From Nucisporomicrobium flavum (GTDB taxonomy: Bacteria > Actinomycetota > Actinomycetes > Mycobacteriales > Micromonosporaceae): a stretch of DNA of 64,000 bases. Position 1 is the stretch's first letter; the number at the start of each line of letters is the position of its first letter. The stretch lies in assembly GCF_016464385.1 (NCBI RefSeq), contig NZ_JADMLH010000002.1:372001-436000 (forward strand), read 5' to 3'. Positions 25,170-34,985 of this stretch are shown here, in pieces. The translations under genes were made by a program, and so were the position numbers. The notes under the pieces are model-generated. The model searched no databases. It saw only the letters and a program-made list of their open reading frames with translations, and was not told where the DNA came from.

Positions 25170-26729
25170 ATGTCCCGATTGACGCAAATGGGCATCGCCA
25201 AGCGGCTCGCGCTGATCGTCGCGGCCGGTGTCGTCGGGCTGCTCGTGCTGACGGTCGTGTCCTGGGTGTCCCAGGATCGGCTGGCGGACCAGGCGGACCG
25301 GGTACGCGGGCTCGAGGCCGGGCTGGCCGCGCTCAACCACCTCGACACCCGGCAGAGCGAGCTGAAGGTCGACGCGTACCGGGCGGCGCTGGCCCAGGAC
25401 GTCACCCAGGACGTCGCCGACGACGTGGCCTCGGCCACCGAGGCGGCCGAGGCGGTCGAGGGTGCCGGCCTGCCGGCCGACCTCGCGGCCGAGTTCGCCG
25501 GCATCCGGCCCGACGTCGACGCCTTCGGGACGTTCATCACCGACTTCGCCCGCCAGGCCGGGTCGCCCGGCGGGGCCGCCCGGGCGAACATCGACCAGAT
25601 CGCCGAACGCAACCACGCCGTCGACGACAAACTGGGCGCCCTCAACGAGAAGGTCGCCGCCGCGACCGACCGGGAACGTGCCGACATGGACACGACGACG
25701 TCCAGCGCACGCCTGATCACCGGCATCGTGGTGGTCGTCTGCCTGCTGCTGCTCATCGGGATGGCCATACCGCTGGCACGGTCGATCCTGGGCCCGGTGC
25801 GGCGCCTCGGCGAGGTCGTGGACGCGCTGGCCGCGGGCGACCTGACCCGGCGTGCGGGCATCCGGAGCCGGGACGAGATCGGGCGGATGGCGGCCGGCAT
25901 GGACTCCGCGATGGAGTCGATCCACCGGTCGATGACCACGATCGGGCAGAACGCGGAGACCCTCGCCAGCGCCGCCACCGAGCTGTCGGCGGTGGCCGGG
26001 CAGATCGCGGACGCCGCGCGCGACACCGACGCGCAGACCTCCTCGGCGTCGCACGAGGCGCAGGAGATCTCCCGCAACGTGCAGACCGTCGCGGCGGGCT
26101 CGGAAGAGATGGGCCTGAGCATCCGCGAGATCTCCCGCAACACCACCGAGGCGGCGCAGATCGCGGGCGTCGCGGTGACCGAGTCCGCGCAGGCCACCGA
26201 GACCATCCGGCAGCTCGGCGAGTCGTCGGCGGAGATCGGCAACGTGATCAAGTTGATCACCTCGATCGCCGAGCAGACGAACCTGCTGGCGCTCAACGCG
26301 ACCATCGAGGCGGCCCGGGCCGGTGACGCCGGCAAGGGCTTCGCCGTGGTGGCGAGCGAGGTCAAGGACCTGGCCCAGGAGACCGCGCGGGCGACCGAGG
26401 ACATCGGCGCCCGGGTCGCCGCGATCCAGGGCGACACCACCGGCGCGGTGGAGGTGATCGGCCGGATCAGCGAGGTCATCGCGAAGATCAACGACTTCCA
26501 GACCACCATCGCGAGCGCGGTGGAGGAGCAGACGGCGACCACCGAGGAGATGAGCCGCAGCATCGGTGAGGTCGCCTCCGGCAGCAGCCGGATCGCCACG
26601 AACATCTCGGACGTGGCCACCGCCAGCGCCTCCGCGGTGCACGGCGTCACCCAGACCCGTCAGGCCAGCGACGAGGTGGCGCGTACGGCCGAGGAGCTGC
26701 GGACGCTCATCGGCGGATTCAAGCTGTAG
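25170..26729 (+). CDS. Methyl-accepting chemotaxis protein, transmembrane
   Basis: A 519-residue chemoreceptor. One membrane helix lies at about 13-31 ([20 protein letters not shown]), an all-helical extracellular domain of about 155 residues follows, and a second helix at about 187-208 ([20 protein letters not shown]). A HAMP domain (about 210-262, [17 protein letters not shown]) leads into the signalling domain with the tip [38 protein letters not shown] (key part [18 protein letters not shown]). The ATG follows GAGGGAG. The ligand domain is of the four-helix type; the ligand is unknown. Confidence 0.93.
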   Translation: MSRLTQMGIAKRLALIVAAGVVGLLVLTVVSWVSQDRLADQADRVRGLEAGLAALNHLDTRQSELKVDAYRAALAQDVTQDVADDVASATEAAEAVEGAGLPADLAAEFAGIRPDVDAFGTFITDFARQAGSPGGAARANIDQIAERNHAVDDKLGALNEKVAAATDRERADMDTTTSSARLITGIVVVVCLLLLIGMAIPLARSILGPVRRLGEVVDALAAGDLTRRAGIRSRDEIGRMAAGMDSAMESIHRSMTTIGQNAETLASAATELSAVAGQIADAARDTDAQTSSASHEAQEISRNVQTVAAGSEEMGLSIREISRNTTEAAQIAGVAVTESAQATETIRQLGESSAEIGNVIKLITSIAEQTNLLALNATIEAARAGDAGKGFAVVASEVKDLAQETARATEDIGARVAAIQGDTTGAVEVIGRISEVIAKINDFQTTIASAVEEQTATTEEMSRSIGEVASGSSRIATNISDVATASASAVHGVTQTRQASDEVARTAEELRTLIGGFKL

Positions 26730-26840
26730 CACGCACCCGGAATGCACCTGGCGCGGCCCCGGCCCACAACACCTGGGCCGCACTGTAACTGCGAGGGCGG
26801 GAGGAGCTCGTCCTTCTCGCAGAGCGGTCGGGGAGTCATC

Positions 26841-27593
26841 GTGGGTGCAGAGCTCGAATCGGTCCTGGACGGCACCACCCTCGCCGCGCCCGCGGCCGCG
26901 CTGGATCTGCGTACCGATGCGCACGTGCACACCGGCTTCGCCGCCGGCCGGGACAGCGTGGGCGTGGTCGTCTCCGCCGCGGACCGTGCCGGCCTGACCT
27001 CGCTGACCTTCGCCGACCAGGTCGGCCCGGACACCTCGTGGCTGTCCGCGTACGCCGATGCGGTCCGCCGGGCCCGGCAGCGTACGGAGCTCACCCTGCG
27101 CGTCGCGGCCGAGGTCGAGGTCGTCCAGCCGGACGGCTGGCTGGCCTGGCCCGCCGACCTGGGGCAGCTCGAGGCGGTTTCGGTCGCCGTGTCCCGCCTG
27201 CCGCTCGCCACCGGGCCCGCCACCCCGCGCGAGGTGCGGTCCCTGCTCGCCGCCGGCCGGGTCACCCCGGACGAGGTCGCGGAGGTCGCCGTGACCGCGA
27301 CGATCAAGGGCATCGAGCGCGCCTCCCGGTACGCCCCGGTGCAGCTGGCCCGCCCGCTGAGCCTGCTCGCGCAGGTCGGCATCGACGACTCGGCGGTCAC
27401 CCCGGCGGTGCTCGGCGCCCTCGCCGCGGCCTGCCGGTCGACCGGCACGGTGGTCGAGATCAGCGAGGCGTGGCGCAGTCCGTCGCCCCGGGTGGTGGCG
27501 ATGCTGCGCGGTGCCGGTGTGGCGATGGTGGCCGCCAGTGACGCCCGGTACGCCGCCGAGGTCGGCCAGTGGCAGTACCTGCGCCGGGTCTGA
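26841..27593 (+). CDS. PHP-domain protein (putative metal-dependent phosphoesterase)
   Basis: The 250-residue product opens with DLRTDAHVHTGFAAGRDSVGVVV, the PHP HxH metal motif, followed by GLTSLTFADQV and a C-terminal VAMVAASDARYAAEVGQW with the conserved SDA(H/R) end where His is replaced by Arg. The family includes histidinol-phosphate phosphatases and polymerase-associated esterases; the substrate here is unknown. I chose the GTG at 26841 with GGGGAG upstream. It follows the chemoreceptor gene by 111 bases, with no obvious functional link. Confidence 0.75.
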   Translation: MGAELESVLDGTTLAAPAAALDLRTDAHVHTGFAAGRDSVGVVVSAADRAGLTSLTFADQVGPDTSWLSAYADAVRRARQRTELTLRVAAEVEVVQPDGWLAWPADLGQLEAVSVAVSRLPLATGPATPREVRSLLAAGRVTPDEVAEVAVTATIKGIERASRYAPVQLARPLSLLAQVGIDDSAVTPAVLGALAAACRSTGTVVEISEAWRSPSPRVVAMLRGAGVAMVAASDARYAAEVGQWQYLRRV

Positions 27594-27667
27594 GCCGAAA
27601 CCGAACGCGGCACGTATTCGCCTACGTACTCTCTGTCATAGCCGCACGTCAGCATGGGAGAGATGCG

Positions 27668-28540
27668 ATGAGTATGGTTCAGCAGGCCGTCGAGATCAGC
27701 GCACCGCTGCACGCCGTGTACGAGCAGCTGGCGGCATTCGAGAACTACCCGCGCTTCATGACCGGCGTCGAGCAGGTCACCCCGATCGGCACCGACCGGG
27801 CGCACTGGGTCATGGACGTCGAGGGCGACCGGTGCGAGTTCGACGCCCGGATCACCGAACGCTCCCTCGACGAACGGGTGGCCTGGACCGCGGTCGGAGG
27901 CCCGTCGCTGTCGGAGACCATCACGCTGCGGCCGATGGGCGAGACGCGGACGCAGATCGTTGCGCAGCTGGAGGCCGACGTCGCGTTCCTGCTGCCCAGC
28001 GACCGGCACGCCCAGGAGACGCTGAGCAAGCGGCTCAAGAACGACCTCAACGCCTTCAAGAGCCTCATCGAGGCCGGCAAGCTCGGCGACGCCGTCCCGC
28101 TCGGCGGCGCCAGCTCGAAGGCCATGTCGGCCGGCCTGGCCTCACCGGCCTCCGTGGCGGCCCGCGCCCGCAGCGGCCGTCCCCAGCCCGGCGCCGGCTG
28201 GGGCACCAGCGCCGGCGAGTTCAGCAACGCCCGCCCGGACGGCCTCGGCACCGTACGCCCGAACGCCGGCACCGCGCCGCTCGGCACCCCCATGGCCGGC
28301 ACGAACGTCGACATCACCTCGGCGCCCGGCATCTCCGACCCGCACGATCTCGACGACGTCCTGGCGCCCGGCCGCCGGATCACCGGCCGGCCCACCATCA
28401 GCGGAGGGGCGGCGGGCGCCGTGACGGGCCGGCAGACGGCCGCCTCGGCCAGGATGGGCGGCAAGGTGATGGGTGCCCGCGGCCGCCGCGGCGACGGCAT
28501 CATCCACGAGGAGGAGCGCGGCAGCGCCCACGACCGGTAG
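27668..28540 (+). CDS. SRPBCC (START-like) protein with disordered tail
   Basis: The 290-residue protein has an N-terminal SRPBCC fold (about 1-145: VEISAPLHAVYEQLAAFENYPRFM, W-x-MDVEGDRCEFDARITER) of the cyclase/dehydrase or stress-associated type, which binds hydrophobic ligands in a cavity. Residues ~150-290 are Gly/Ala/Pro/Arg-rich and look disordered (key parts RARSGRPQPGAGWGTS, GRPTISGGAAGAVTGRQ). Start ATG 27668 follows GGGAGAG. Function is unknown. Confidence 0.75.
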   Translation: MSMVQQAVEISAPLHAVYEQLAAFENYPRFMTGVEQVTPIGTDRAHWVMDVEGDRCEFDARITERSLDERVAWTAVGGPSLSETITLRPMGETRTQIVAQLEADVAFLLPSDRHAQETLSKRLKNDLNAFKSLIEAGKLGDAVPLGGASSKAMSAGLASPASVAARARSGRPQPGAGWGTSAGEFSNARPDGLGTVRPNAGTAPLGTPMAGTNVDITSAPGISDPHDLDDVLAPGRRITGRPTISGGAAGAVTGRQTAASARMGGKVMGARGRRGDGIIHEEERGSAHDR

Positions 28541-28553
28541 CGTCGCCGGCCGC

Positions 28554-30374
28554 CTACACCGAGGCGGCTTCCCAGATCACGATCAGGCGCGCACCCCGGG
28601 GCTCGGCCCGCTCATAGCGGACCGAGCCCCCGTTCGCCTCCACCAGGTGGCGCACGATGAACAATCCGAGGCCCGCGCCCCGCATGAACCGGTCGAAGAG
28701 CTTGGGTACGAGGTCCTCCGGGATGCCGGCCCCGGCGTCCTGCACCACCAGCATCACCGTGTCGTCGTGCCGGGCCGCCGTGACCTGCACCGGGGCCTCG
28801 CCGTACGCGAGCGCGTTCATCAGCAGGTTCCGGACGACGTGCCAGACGTGCTGGCGGTCGGCGAGTGCGGACACGTCGTCGGGCACCGTCACGCCCACGT
28901 CCTCGGCGCAGTCCAGCTCCGCGGTCACCGACGTGACGACCTCCAGCACCGGGACCGGCGTACGCCGCGCCGTGACCGCACCGGTGTCCAGCCGGAACAG
29001 CAGCTGGAGGTCGTTCATCATCTTGATCAGCCGGTGGGTGTTCCGGTCGATCTTCTCGACCAGCTCGACCCGGATGTCGTCGGGCAGGTCGGTGTAGTCC
29101 GCGTGCAGCAGTTCGGCGAGGCTCGCGATCGAGCTGATCGGCTGGGCCATGTCGTGGGTGAGCATCGAGGTCAGGTCGTTCTTGAAGGTCAGCGCCGCCT
29201 CGAGCCGGGCGTTGGCCTCGAGCAGCCGCTCGTTGCTGGTCTCCAGCTCGGCCGCCCGCTCGCTCAGCTCGTCCTCGGCCCGTTTGCGGTCGGTGATGTC
29301 CACGTACGTGGCGACGTAGCCGCGGGTCCGGCCGTCGGCGTCCGGGATGGCTGCCATCGTGGCCAGCACCGGCACGTCCGTCCCGTCGGCGCGGCGGACG
29401 AGCCAGTCCCCGGTCCCGGGCGGCGGCACCTGCGCCGGTCCCGGCGGTCCCGGGGCCTCCTCGTGGCCGGTCAGCTCACGCCAGCGCCGGTTCACGTCGA
29501 TGACGTGGTAGTTCGCGTCGAGCACCATGACGGCCTCGTTCATCGACTGCAGCAGCGTGTCGGCGAAGTCGCGCCGTTCGTGCAGCTCCGTCACGAGCTC
29601 CCGCTGCTGGCGGTCGGCCCCCTCCAGGGACCGGACCAGGAAGCCGATCAGGGCCAGGACCGCGAGCGCGGCGAGGACCGCGCCGGTGCTGATGGCGGCC
29701 GCCGGCCGGCTGATGCCCGTACGCACGGCGAGCGCGCTCACCAGCGCGGCGACCACGGGTACGGCGATGACGGCGGGCAGCGTGCGGCGGACCTTCACGC
29801 CCGGGCCGGCGGCGGCCGTCCGCAGCGGACCCGACTCGGGCCGCGCCAGCACCGTGCCCACGGCGAGGAGCAGCAGCGCCCCCGCGTGGTGCGGCGACAT
29901 CAGGCTGTCCGGGCCCCGCCCGCCGGGAAAGGTGGGCGCGAACATCCGGGGCACCAGGGCGACGAGGGCGATGACGGCGGCCCCGGCCAGCAGGGGGTCG
30001 GCGACGCGGTACCGCACGGGGTGTCCCGGCCGGCGGCGTACGCGCAGGTCCAGGCAGAGCAGGGCGAGCGCCGCGAGCAGGGTCGCCACCCCGGCGGCCG
30101 GGTGCCGGGGCAGCGCGGCCAGCCCGAGCACGGCGGAAACCCCGGCGAGCGCGTACGCGGTAACCCGGACGGCGGGCGCGTTCCGGCGGGGTGCGAGCAG
30201 GAAAAGCGCCAGCCCGGCGACGCTGAGCGCGGCGGCCGGGCTGGACGTGAGGAGCGGGGCGGTGCGGACGGACGGTGTGACGAGGCCGAGAACACCGGCG
30301 GCGGCCACCGCGGCGCCGGCGCATCCGGCCGCGAGCCGGGACAGCCTGCCCACGTCCTGCGCCGCCATCTGCAC
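28554..30374 (-). CDS. Membrane PAS histidine kinase
   Basis: A 606-residue sensor kinase. About residues 10-245 form seven or eight hydrophobic segments (for example AAALSVAGLALFLLA, LLAALALLCLDL, GALLLLAVGTVLA), then a coiled link, a PAS domain (about 270-370, NEAVMVLDANYHVIDVNRRW) with PAC-like end YVDITDRKRAEDE, and a HisKA/HATPase core. The phospho-acceptor lies in LTHDMAQPISSIASLAEL, the N box in LLMNALAYGE and G boxes in QDAGAGIPEDL and GAGLGLFIV. The Pro after DMAQ fits the HisKA family. No cognate regulator is adjacent; the receiver at 32572 is 2 kb away. Confidence 0.85.
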   Translation of the reverse strand: MQMAAQDVGRLSRLAAGCAGAAVAAAGVLGLVTPSVRTAPLLTSSPAAALSVAGLALFLLAPRRNAPAVRVTAYALAGVSAVLGLAALPRHPAAGVATLLAALALLCLDLRVRRRPGHPVRYRVADPLLAGAAVIALVALVPRMFAPTFPGGRGPDSLMSPHHAGALLLLAVGTVLARPESGPLRTAAAGPGVKVRRTLPAVIAVPVVAALVSALAVRTGISRPAAAISTGAVLAALAVLALIGFLVRSLEGADRQQRELVTELHERRDFADTLLQSMNEAVMVLDANYHVIDVNRRWRELTGHEEAPGPPGPAQVPPPGTGDWLVRRADGTDVPVLATMAAIPDADGRTRGYVATYVDITDRKRAEDELSERAAELETSNERLLEANARLEAALTFKNDLTSMLTHDMAQPISSIASLAELLHADYTDLPDDIRVELVEKIDRNTHRLIKMMNDLQLLFRLDTGAVTARRTPVPVLEVVTSVTAELDCAEDVGVTVPDDVSALADRQHVWHVVRNLLMNALAYGEAPVQVTAARHDDTVMLVVQDAGAGIPEDLVPKLFDRFMRGAGLGLFIVRHLVEANGGSVRYERAEPRGARLIVIWEAASV

Positions 30375-30453
30375 CGGAGAAACCCCTCTAAATATGGGCT
30401 TATCGGCCCAAGCGTGAGGGATCGATCATATCGCGGCGGATGGGGTCAAGGGG

Positions 30454-30678
30454 TCACGCCGACGGAGACCGCCCGGCCCACTCGAAACCGTCCTCGAGGG
30501 TGGCCTTCGCGGCCATCGGGGCCAGCCGGCCGGCGTACTTGTTGGCGTGATGCCCGCAGAAGGCCAGGTTGCCGCCGCTGGCGAGGGCGATCTCCAGCTT
30601 CGCGGCCGCGCCGCAGCTGTCGCAGCGCTCGGTCAGTGACGGGGCGACGACGATCTGGGGCGACAGCACGGCGGTCAT
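30454..30678 (-). CDS. Small Cys-rich actinobacterial protein (DUF7455-like)
   Basis: This 74-residue protein has ERCDSCGAAAKLEIALASGGNLAFCGHHANKYAG, giving a CxxC...CxxH zinc-ribbon-like pattern (key residues C19, C22, C41, H44 approximately). AAGGAGA sits just before the ATG. It resembles the small DUF7455 proteins common in actinobacteria, whose function is not known. The family name is from memory. Confidence 0.75.
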   Translation of the reverse strand: MTAVLSPQIVVAPSLTERCDSCGAAAKLEIALASGGNLAFCGHHANKYAGRLAPMAAKATLEDGFEWAGRSPSA

Positions 30679-30912
30679 AACGCTCTCCTTGCTCGGTGGC
30701 GGTGCAAGCGGGCCCGACAGCGGGTAGTTCGGCCCGCCGTCCGGTGGACTTAGCACCGAGGTGCCGATCCGGCGCGCTGCAACCAACGCGCAACCGGTGC
30801 GGTCCCGTTGCGGCTCTGCGTTCTTCTCACGATTTCCCCCTACGACCGCCGGCATGCCTGCTTCCCGAGTGACTTCCGTCGCCGGCCGGGCCGGACGAGG
30901 AGGAACCCCCGA

Positions 30913-32496
30913 ATGACCAGCAACGACGGGTGTCGCCGTGCGGTGCGCCGGGCCCTGGCGGCCGGTGCGGCCACCATCGCCGCCGTGACCGGCGTGTCCG
31001 GCACCGCCTTCGCCGGTACGCCCGGAGCCCTGCCCCTGGGAAGCGTACGGGCAGCGGCCACGGGCGCCATCACCGGCAGCTACATCGTGGTGCTCAAGCC
31101 CTCGAGCGCTCCCGGCAGCTCCCGCGCTCTCAGCCGGCGCTACGGCGGCAGCGTGCTCGCCGACTACTCCTCCGCCGTACGCGGCTTCCACGCCGGCCTG
31201 ACCGCGCTGCAGGCCCGGCGCCTGGCCGCCGACCCGGCCGTCGACTACGTCGAGCAGGACGCGACCGTACGCCTCGCCGACGTCCAGACCGGCCCGGTGT
31301 GGGGCCTGGACCGGATCGACCAGCCGTCGCTGCCGCTGTCGAAGACCTACACGTACCGGTCCGCGGCCGGGGTGACCGCGTACGTGCTGGACACCGGGGT
31401 GCGCATCACCCACCAGGAGTTCGGTGGCCGGGCGAGCTACGGCCGGGACTTCATCGACAACGACGCCACCGCCCAGGACTGCAACGGCCATGGCACCCAC
31501 GTCGCCGGCACGATCGGCGGGCGCACGTACGGCGCGGCGAAGGACGTCAAGCTCGTCGCCGTACGGGTGCTCGACTGCACCGGCTCCGGGTCGTACTCGG
31601 CGATCATCGCGGGCGTCGACTGGGTGACGCGGAACGCCGTGAAGCCGGCCGTGGCCAACATGAGCATCGGCGGCCCGGTCAGCTCCGCGCTGAACTCGGC
31701 CGTCGCCAAGTCGATCGTCGCCGGGGTCACCTACGCGGTCGCGGCGGGCAACGACAACCGGAACGCCTGCAACTACTCGCCGGCGTCGGCGCCGGCCGCG
31801 ATCACGGTCGGCGCGACGGACAGCACGGACGTCCGCGCCTCGTTCTCGAACTACGGCTCCTGCCTCGACCTCTTCGGTCCCGGCGTACGGATCACCTCGG
31901 CCGGCTCCTCGTCCGACACCGCCACCACGATGATGAGCGGCACGTCGATGGCGACCCCGCACGTGGCGGGCGCGGCGGCCCTCGTCGCGGCGGCCCACCC
32001 GGCCTGGTCGCCGGCGGAGATCACCGCCGCGCTCGTCGGGAAGGCGGTCCAGGGCAAGGTCGCGAGCCCGGGCAGCGGATCCGTCAACCGGCTGCTCCAG
32101 ACCGGTTTCCTGAACACCGAGACCGTCGTCCAGCCCGCACCGGCGAGCGCCTGCGGACCGTTCGTGGCGGGCACGGACGTGACGATCGCGAGGCTGGGTA
32201 GGGCCACCAGCACCAAGACGGTCGCCGGTTGCTCCGGTACGGCCTCGGCCGCGTCGACGGTCGGGGTGACCGTGAAGCACGCGTACCGCGGGTCGCTGGT
32301 CGTCACGCTGACCAGCCCGGCCGGTGTGCGGTACACGCTCAAGGGGGCGAGCAAGGCAGACAGGGCGGCCGATCTGGCGCACACGTACCCGATCGACCTG
32401 TCCGGTACGCCCCGCAACGGAAAGTGGTCTTTGCAGGTCAAAGACACCTTCGGGACCGCCGTGGGGGTCCTGGACAAGTGGCGCCTGACGCTCTGA
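30913..32496 (+). CDS. Secreted subtilisin-like serine protease with P-domain
   Basis: The 527-residue protease has a twin-Arg-poor Sec signal peptide (MTSNDGCRRAVRRALAAG through TAFAG), an I9 inhibitor prodomain (about 55-125, GSYIVVLKP ... VDYVEQDATVRL), and an S8 domain with the Asp in VLDTGVRITH, His in CNGHGTHVAGT, Asn in AAGNDNRN and Ser in SGTSMATPHVAGAAA. The C-terminal ~100 residues form a proprotein-convertase P-domain (HAYRGSLVVTLTSPAGVRYTL, NGKWSLQVKDTFG). ATG 30913 follows GAGGAGG. It is exported; the target is unknown. Confidence 0.93.
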   Translation: MTSNDGCRRAVRRALAAGAATIAAVTGVSGTAFAGTPGALPLGSVRAAATGAITGSYIVVLKPSSAPGSSRALSRRYGGSVLADYSSAVRGFHAGLTALQARRLAADPAVDYVEQDATVRLADVQTGPVWGLDRIDQPSLPLSKTYTYRSAAGVTAYVLDTGVRITHQEFGGRASYGRDFIDNDATAQDCNGHGTHVAGTIGGRTYGAAKDVKLVAVRVLDCTGSGSYSAIIAGVDWVTRNAVKPAVANMSIGGPVSSALNSAVAKSIVAGVTYAVAAGNDNRNACNYSPASAPAAITVGATDSTDVRASFSNYGSCLDLFGPGVRITSAGSSSDTATTMMSGTSMATPHVAGAAALVAAAHPAWSPAEITAALVGKAVQGKVASPGSGSVNRLLQTGFLNTETVVQPAPASACGPFVAGTDVTIARLGRATSTKTVAGCSGTASAASTVGVTVKHAYRGSLVVTLTSPAGVRYTLKGASKADRAADLAHTYPIDLSGTPRNGKWSLQVKDTFGTAVGVLDKWRLTL

Positions 32497-32571
32497 GAGA
32501 AACCGTGAAAGCCGCCCTCCGGCCCCCGGCACGCCGATAGCGTGAACGGCACCAGCCTGGAGGAGGCTCAC

Positions 32572-32970
32572 ATGTCGGAGGATCAGCGGGAGCGTCCCAC
32601 CGTCCTCGTCGTCGACGACGAGGAGGACCTGCGCGACATCATGCGGCGCATGCTGGAGCGGCGGGGCTACGCCACGCTGGTCGCCGGCGACGCCGACCAG
32701 GCCATCGCGGTCTGCCAGGACCACCCCGGACCCATCGCGGTGCTCGTGACCGACCTCGGCCTGCCCGGCGTCTCGGGCGGCGAGATGGCTGACAGGTGCC
32801 GGGAGCTGCGTCCCGACATGGGCGTCGTCTACATCTCCGGCCTGCCCAAGGACATCGCCGTCAGCAAGGGGCTGATCCCTCAGGACGCCCTGCTCGTCAA
32901 GAAGCCGTTCACCTCCGACCTCCTGCTGGAGGCGTTGCGGCTCGTCCTCGCCGAGGCCGCCAACACGTAG
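32572..32970 (+). CDS. Stand-alone CheY-like response regulator
   Basis: The 132-residue protein is a single receiver domain: acidic pocket VVDDEEDLRDIM, phospho-acceptor Asp in VLVTDLGLPGVSG, conserved Thr/Ser position in VVYISGLP and Lys in LVKKPFTSD. No output domain is present. Such proteins usually serve hybrid or PAS kinases; the membrane kinase at 28554-30374 is the nearest candidate. GGAGG precedes the ATG. It is followed by a strong terminator. Confidence 0.88.
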   Translation: MSEDQRERPTVLVVDDEEDLRDIMRRMLERRGYATLVAGDADQAIAVCQDHPGPIAVLVTDLGLPGVSGGEMADRCRELRPDMGVVYISGLPKDIAVSKGLIPQDALLVKKPFTSDLLLEALRLVLAEAANT

Positions 32971-32990
32971 CGGTAGCCGTACCGAACGAG

Positions 32991-33025
32991 AAGCGCCGCC
33001 GGACCACGGTCCGGCGGCGCTTTTT
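32991..33025 (+). terminator. Rho-independent terminator after the receiver gene
   Basis: Stem AAGCGCCGCCGGACC / GGTCCGGCGGCGCTT with a short loop followed by a T-run. Confidence 0.9.
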
Positions 33026-33203
33026 CATGCCCGGCCGGCGTCGCGGATCCGGCCGGAAAGCCCTTCATTCCCCGCCTCCGCTGCCGCCTGCCCACCGTCC
33101 CGGCGGTGGCACCTGGGCTGCACCCGAACGCTCGCCGCCGTGGCACCCGCCCCTGTCGAACCTGATGTCAGACAGCGATTCATTGACATACAGGGGGAAT
33201 CTG

Positions 33204-34937
33204 GTGAACGGCAGGCGGGGGATCATCGGCGTCGCCGTGACCGGCGTGGTGGCCGCAGGCGCGGGCTTCGCGCTGAGCGGCACGGCCAATGCGGCGACGA
33301 CGACCGAGACGGTGAGCGTCTACAGCACGGACGATGCGTACACGTCGAGCACGCGTAAGACGACCAACTTCGGCCAGGCCGACAAGCTCGTGGTCGGCAC
33401 GGAGAGCCGCGAGACGCGGCTGTCCTATGTGAAGTTCGCACCCAAGGTCGCCACGGGCGCCACGGTCGCCGGCGCGGAGCTGCGGCTTCCGCTGGAGAGC
33501 AAGCCGGTCGCCGCGACGCTGACCCTCTACTCCGTGTCGTCGGCCTGGTCCGAGAAGACCCTCACCGCTTCGAACGCGCCGAAGCTGGGCTCCGCCCTGC
33601 TGTCGGTCAAGCCGAAGGTCACCGACACCAGCGTCAGCTTCGACCTGTCCAAGGTGGTCACCAGGTCGGGCACGTACGCGTTCGCGCTGAAGTCGGCGTC
33701 GACGGCGGGCGTCACCCGGGTGCGTTCGCTGGAGTACGGCGACGCCACCGGCGGCGGCCCCGAGCTGCGCCTCACGGTCGTCAAGAAGACGACCACCCCG
33801 ACGACGGCCCCGACGACCAAGGCCCCGGTGACGACGCCGCCGACGACCGCGCCCACCACGGTTCCGCCCACCACGGTTCCGCCGACGACGGTCCCGCCGA
33901 CGACGGTTCCGCCGACCACCGTCCCGCCCACGACCGTCCCGCCGACGACGGTTCCGCCGACGACGGTTCCGCCGACCACCTCCGCGCCGGCGACCGGCTG
34001 CGTCACCGACGCGCTGCTCGTACCGTCGTGCGGCGTGCTCTGGGGCGGGGCGGCCGGTGGCTTCACCGACACCCCACGCGACCAGGCACTGAAGGACTGG
34101 GAGACGCTCACCGGGCGGACCGCGACGATCTTCCACACGTACCACAAGGGCAACGAGCTGTTCCCGACCAAGTCCGAGATCGCGATGACCCGTGACCCGG
34201 CGCGCCCGCGGGTGCTGCTGCTCAACTGGAAGGTCGCGTACGGCACCACGTGGGCCAAGGTCGCCGCCGGTGGCCAGGACGCGCGGATCGACGCGTGGTC
34301 GACGTACGTGAAGAACAACTACGGCACCCAGAAGTTCTTCCTCGCCCTGCACCACGAGCCGGAGAACGACGTCAACGCCACCGCCGGTTCCGGCATGACG
34401 GCCAAGGACTACGCGGCCATGTACCGCCACGTCATCACTCGGCTGCGGGCCAACGGGGTCACCAACGCCGTCAACGTGGTCGCGTACATGGGCAACGAGA
34501 AGTGGATGGCCCAGTCGTGGTGGAAGGACCTGTACCCCGGTGACGACGTCGTCGACTGGGTCGGGCTGGACTCGTACGTCAGCGTCGAGAAGGGCTACTA
34601 CCACTACGGCGACATGGGCGACATCCTCGACCGTCAGCCCAGCGGCGGCGGCCTCGGCTGGTACGACTGGGCCGTCACCAACCACCCCACCAAGCCGATC
34701 ATGGTCGCCGAGTGGGGCATGTACCACCGCACCACGGTGAAGGTCGACAAGGCGCCGGCGTTCAACACCGTCATCCCGGAGCTCGCCGCGCACCCGAAGG
34801 TCAAGGCCGTCGTCTACTTCGACACCAAGGCCGACAACGAGGGCGACCGTGACATCTCGGTGGACTCGACCGCCAGCAGCCTCGCCGCCTTCCGCAAGGT
34901 CGCCGCGGACCCGATGTTCAACGTCACCATCAAGTAA
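33204..34937 (+). CDS. Secreted GH26-like glycoside hydrolase with carbohydrate-binding domain
   Basis: The 577-residue product has a signal peptide (about 1-32, ending GTANAA), an N-terminal beta domain of the DUF7594/CBM96 type (about 35-195, VSVYSTDDAYTSSTRKTTNFG), a TVPPT-repeat linker (about 216-260) and a C-terminal TIM-barrel domain (about 275-577). The catalytic acid is probably the Glu in LALHHEPENDV and the nucleophile the Glu in IMVAEWGMYH, both fitting GH26 mannanase-type enzymes. The GTG start follows GGGGGAA. The substrate, likely a mannan-like polysaccharide, is inferred. Confidence 0.8.
   Translation: MNGRRGIIGVAVTGVVAAGAGFALSGTANAATTTETVSVYSTDDAYTSSTRKTTNFGQADKLVVGTESRETRLSYVKFAPKVATGATVAGAELRLPLESKPVAATLTLYSVSSAWSEKTLTASNAPKLGSALLSVKPKVTDTSVSFDLSKVVTRSGTYAFALKSASTAGVTRVRSLEYGDATGGGPELRLTVVKKTTTPTTAPTTKAPVTTPPTTAPTTVPPTTVPPTTVPPTTVPPTTVPPTTVPPTTVPPTTVPPTTSAPATGCVTDALLVPSCGVLWGGAAGGFTDTPRDQALKDWETLTGRTATIFHTYHKGNELFPTKSEIAMTRDPARPRVLLLNWKVAYGTTWAKVAAGGQDARIDAWSTYVKNNYGTQKFFLALHHEPENDVNATAGSGMTAKDYAAMYRHVITRLRANGVTNAVNVVAYMGNEKWMAQSWWKDLYPGDDVVDWVGLDSYVSVEKGYYHYGDMGDILDRQPSGGGLGWYDWAVTNHPTKPIMVAEWGMYHRTTVKVDKAPAFNTVIPELAAHPKVKAVVYFDTKADNEGDRDISVDSTASSLAAFRKVAADPMFNVTIK
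33852..33980 (+). repeat. 15-bp tandem repeat encoding a TVPPT linker
   Basis: About eight copies of a 15-base unit encoding Pro-Pro-Thr-Thr-Val connect the two domains of the glycosidase. Copies differ by synonymous changes (ACGGTT, ACGGTC, ACCGTC). Confidence 0.9.
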
Positions 34938-34951
34938 CCCCCCGAGGCATT

Positions 34952-34981
34952 CGGGCCGGTCTCCGTTCGGAGGCCGGCCCG
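34952..34981. terminator. Bidirectional terminator after the glycosidase gene
   Basis: CGGGCCGG-t-CTCC gttc GGAG-g-CCGGCCCG hairpin between the convergent glycosidase and methyltransferase genes. Confidence 0.8.
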
Positions 34982-34985
34982 ATGT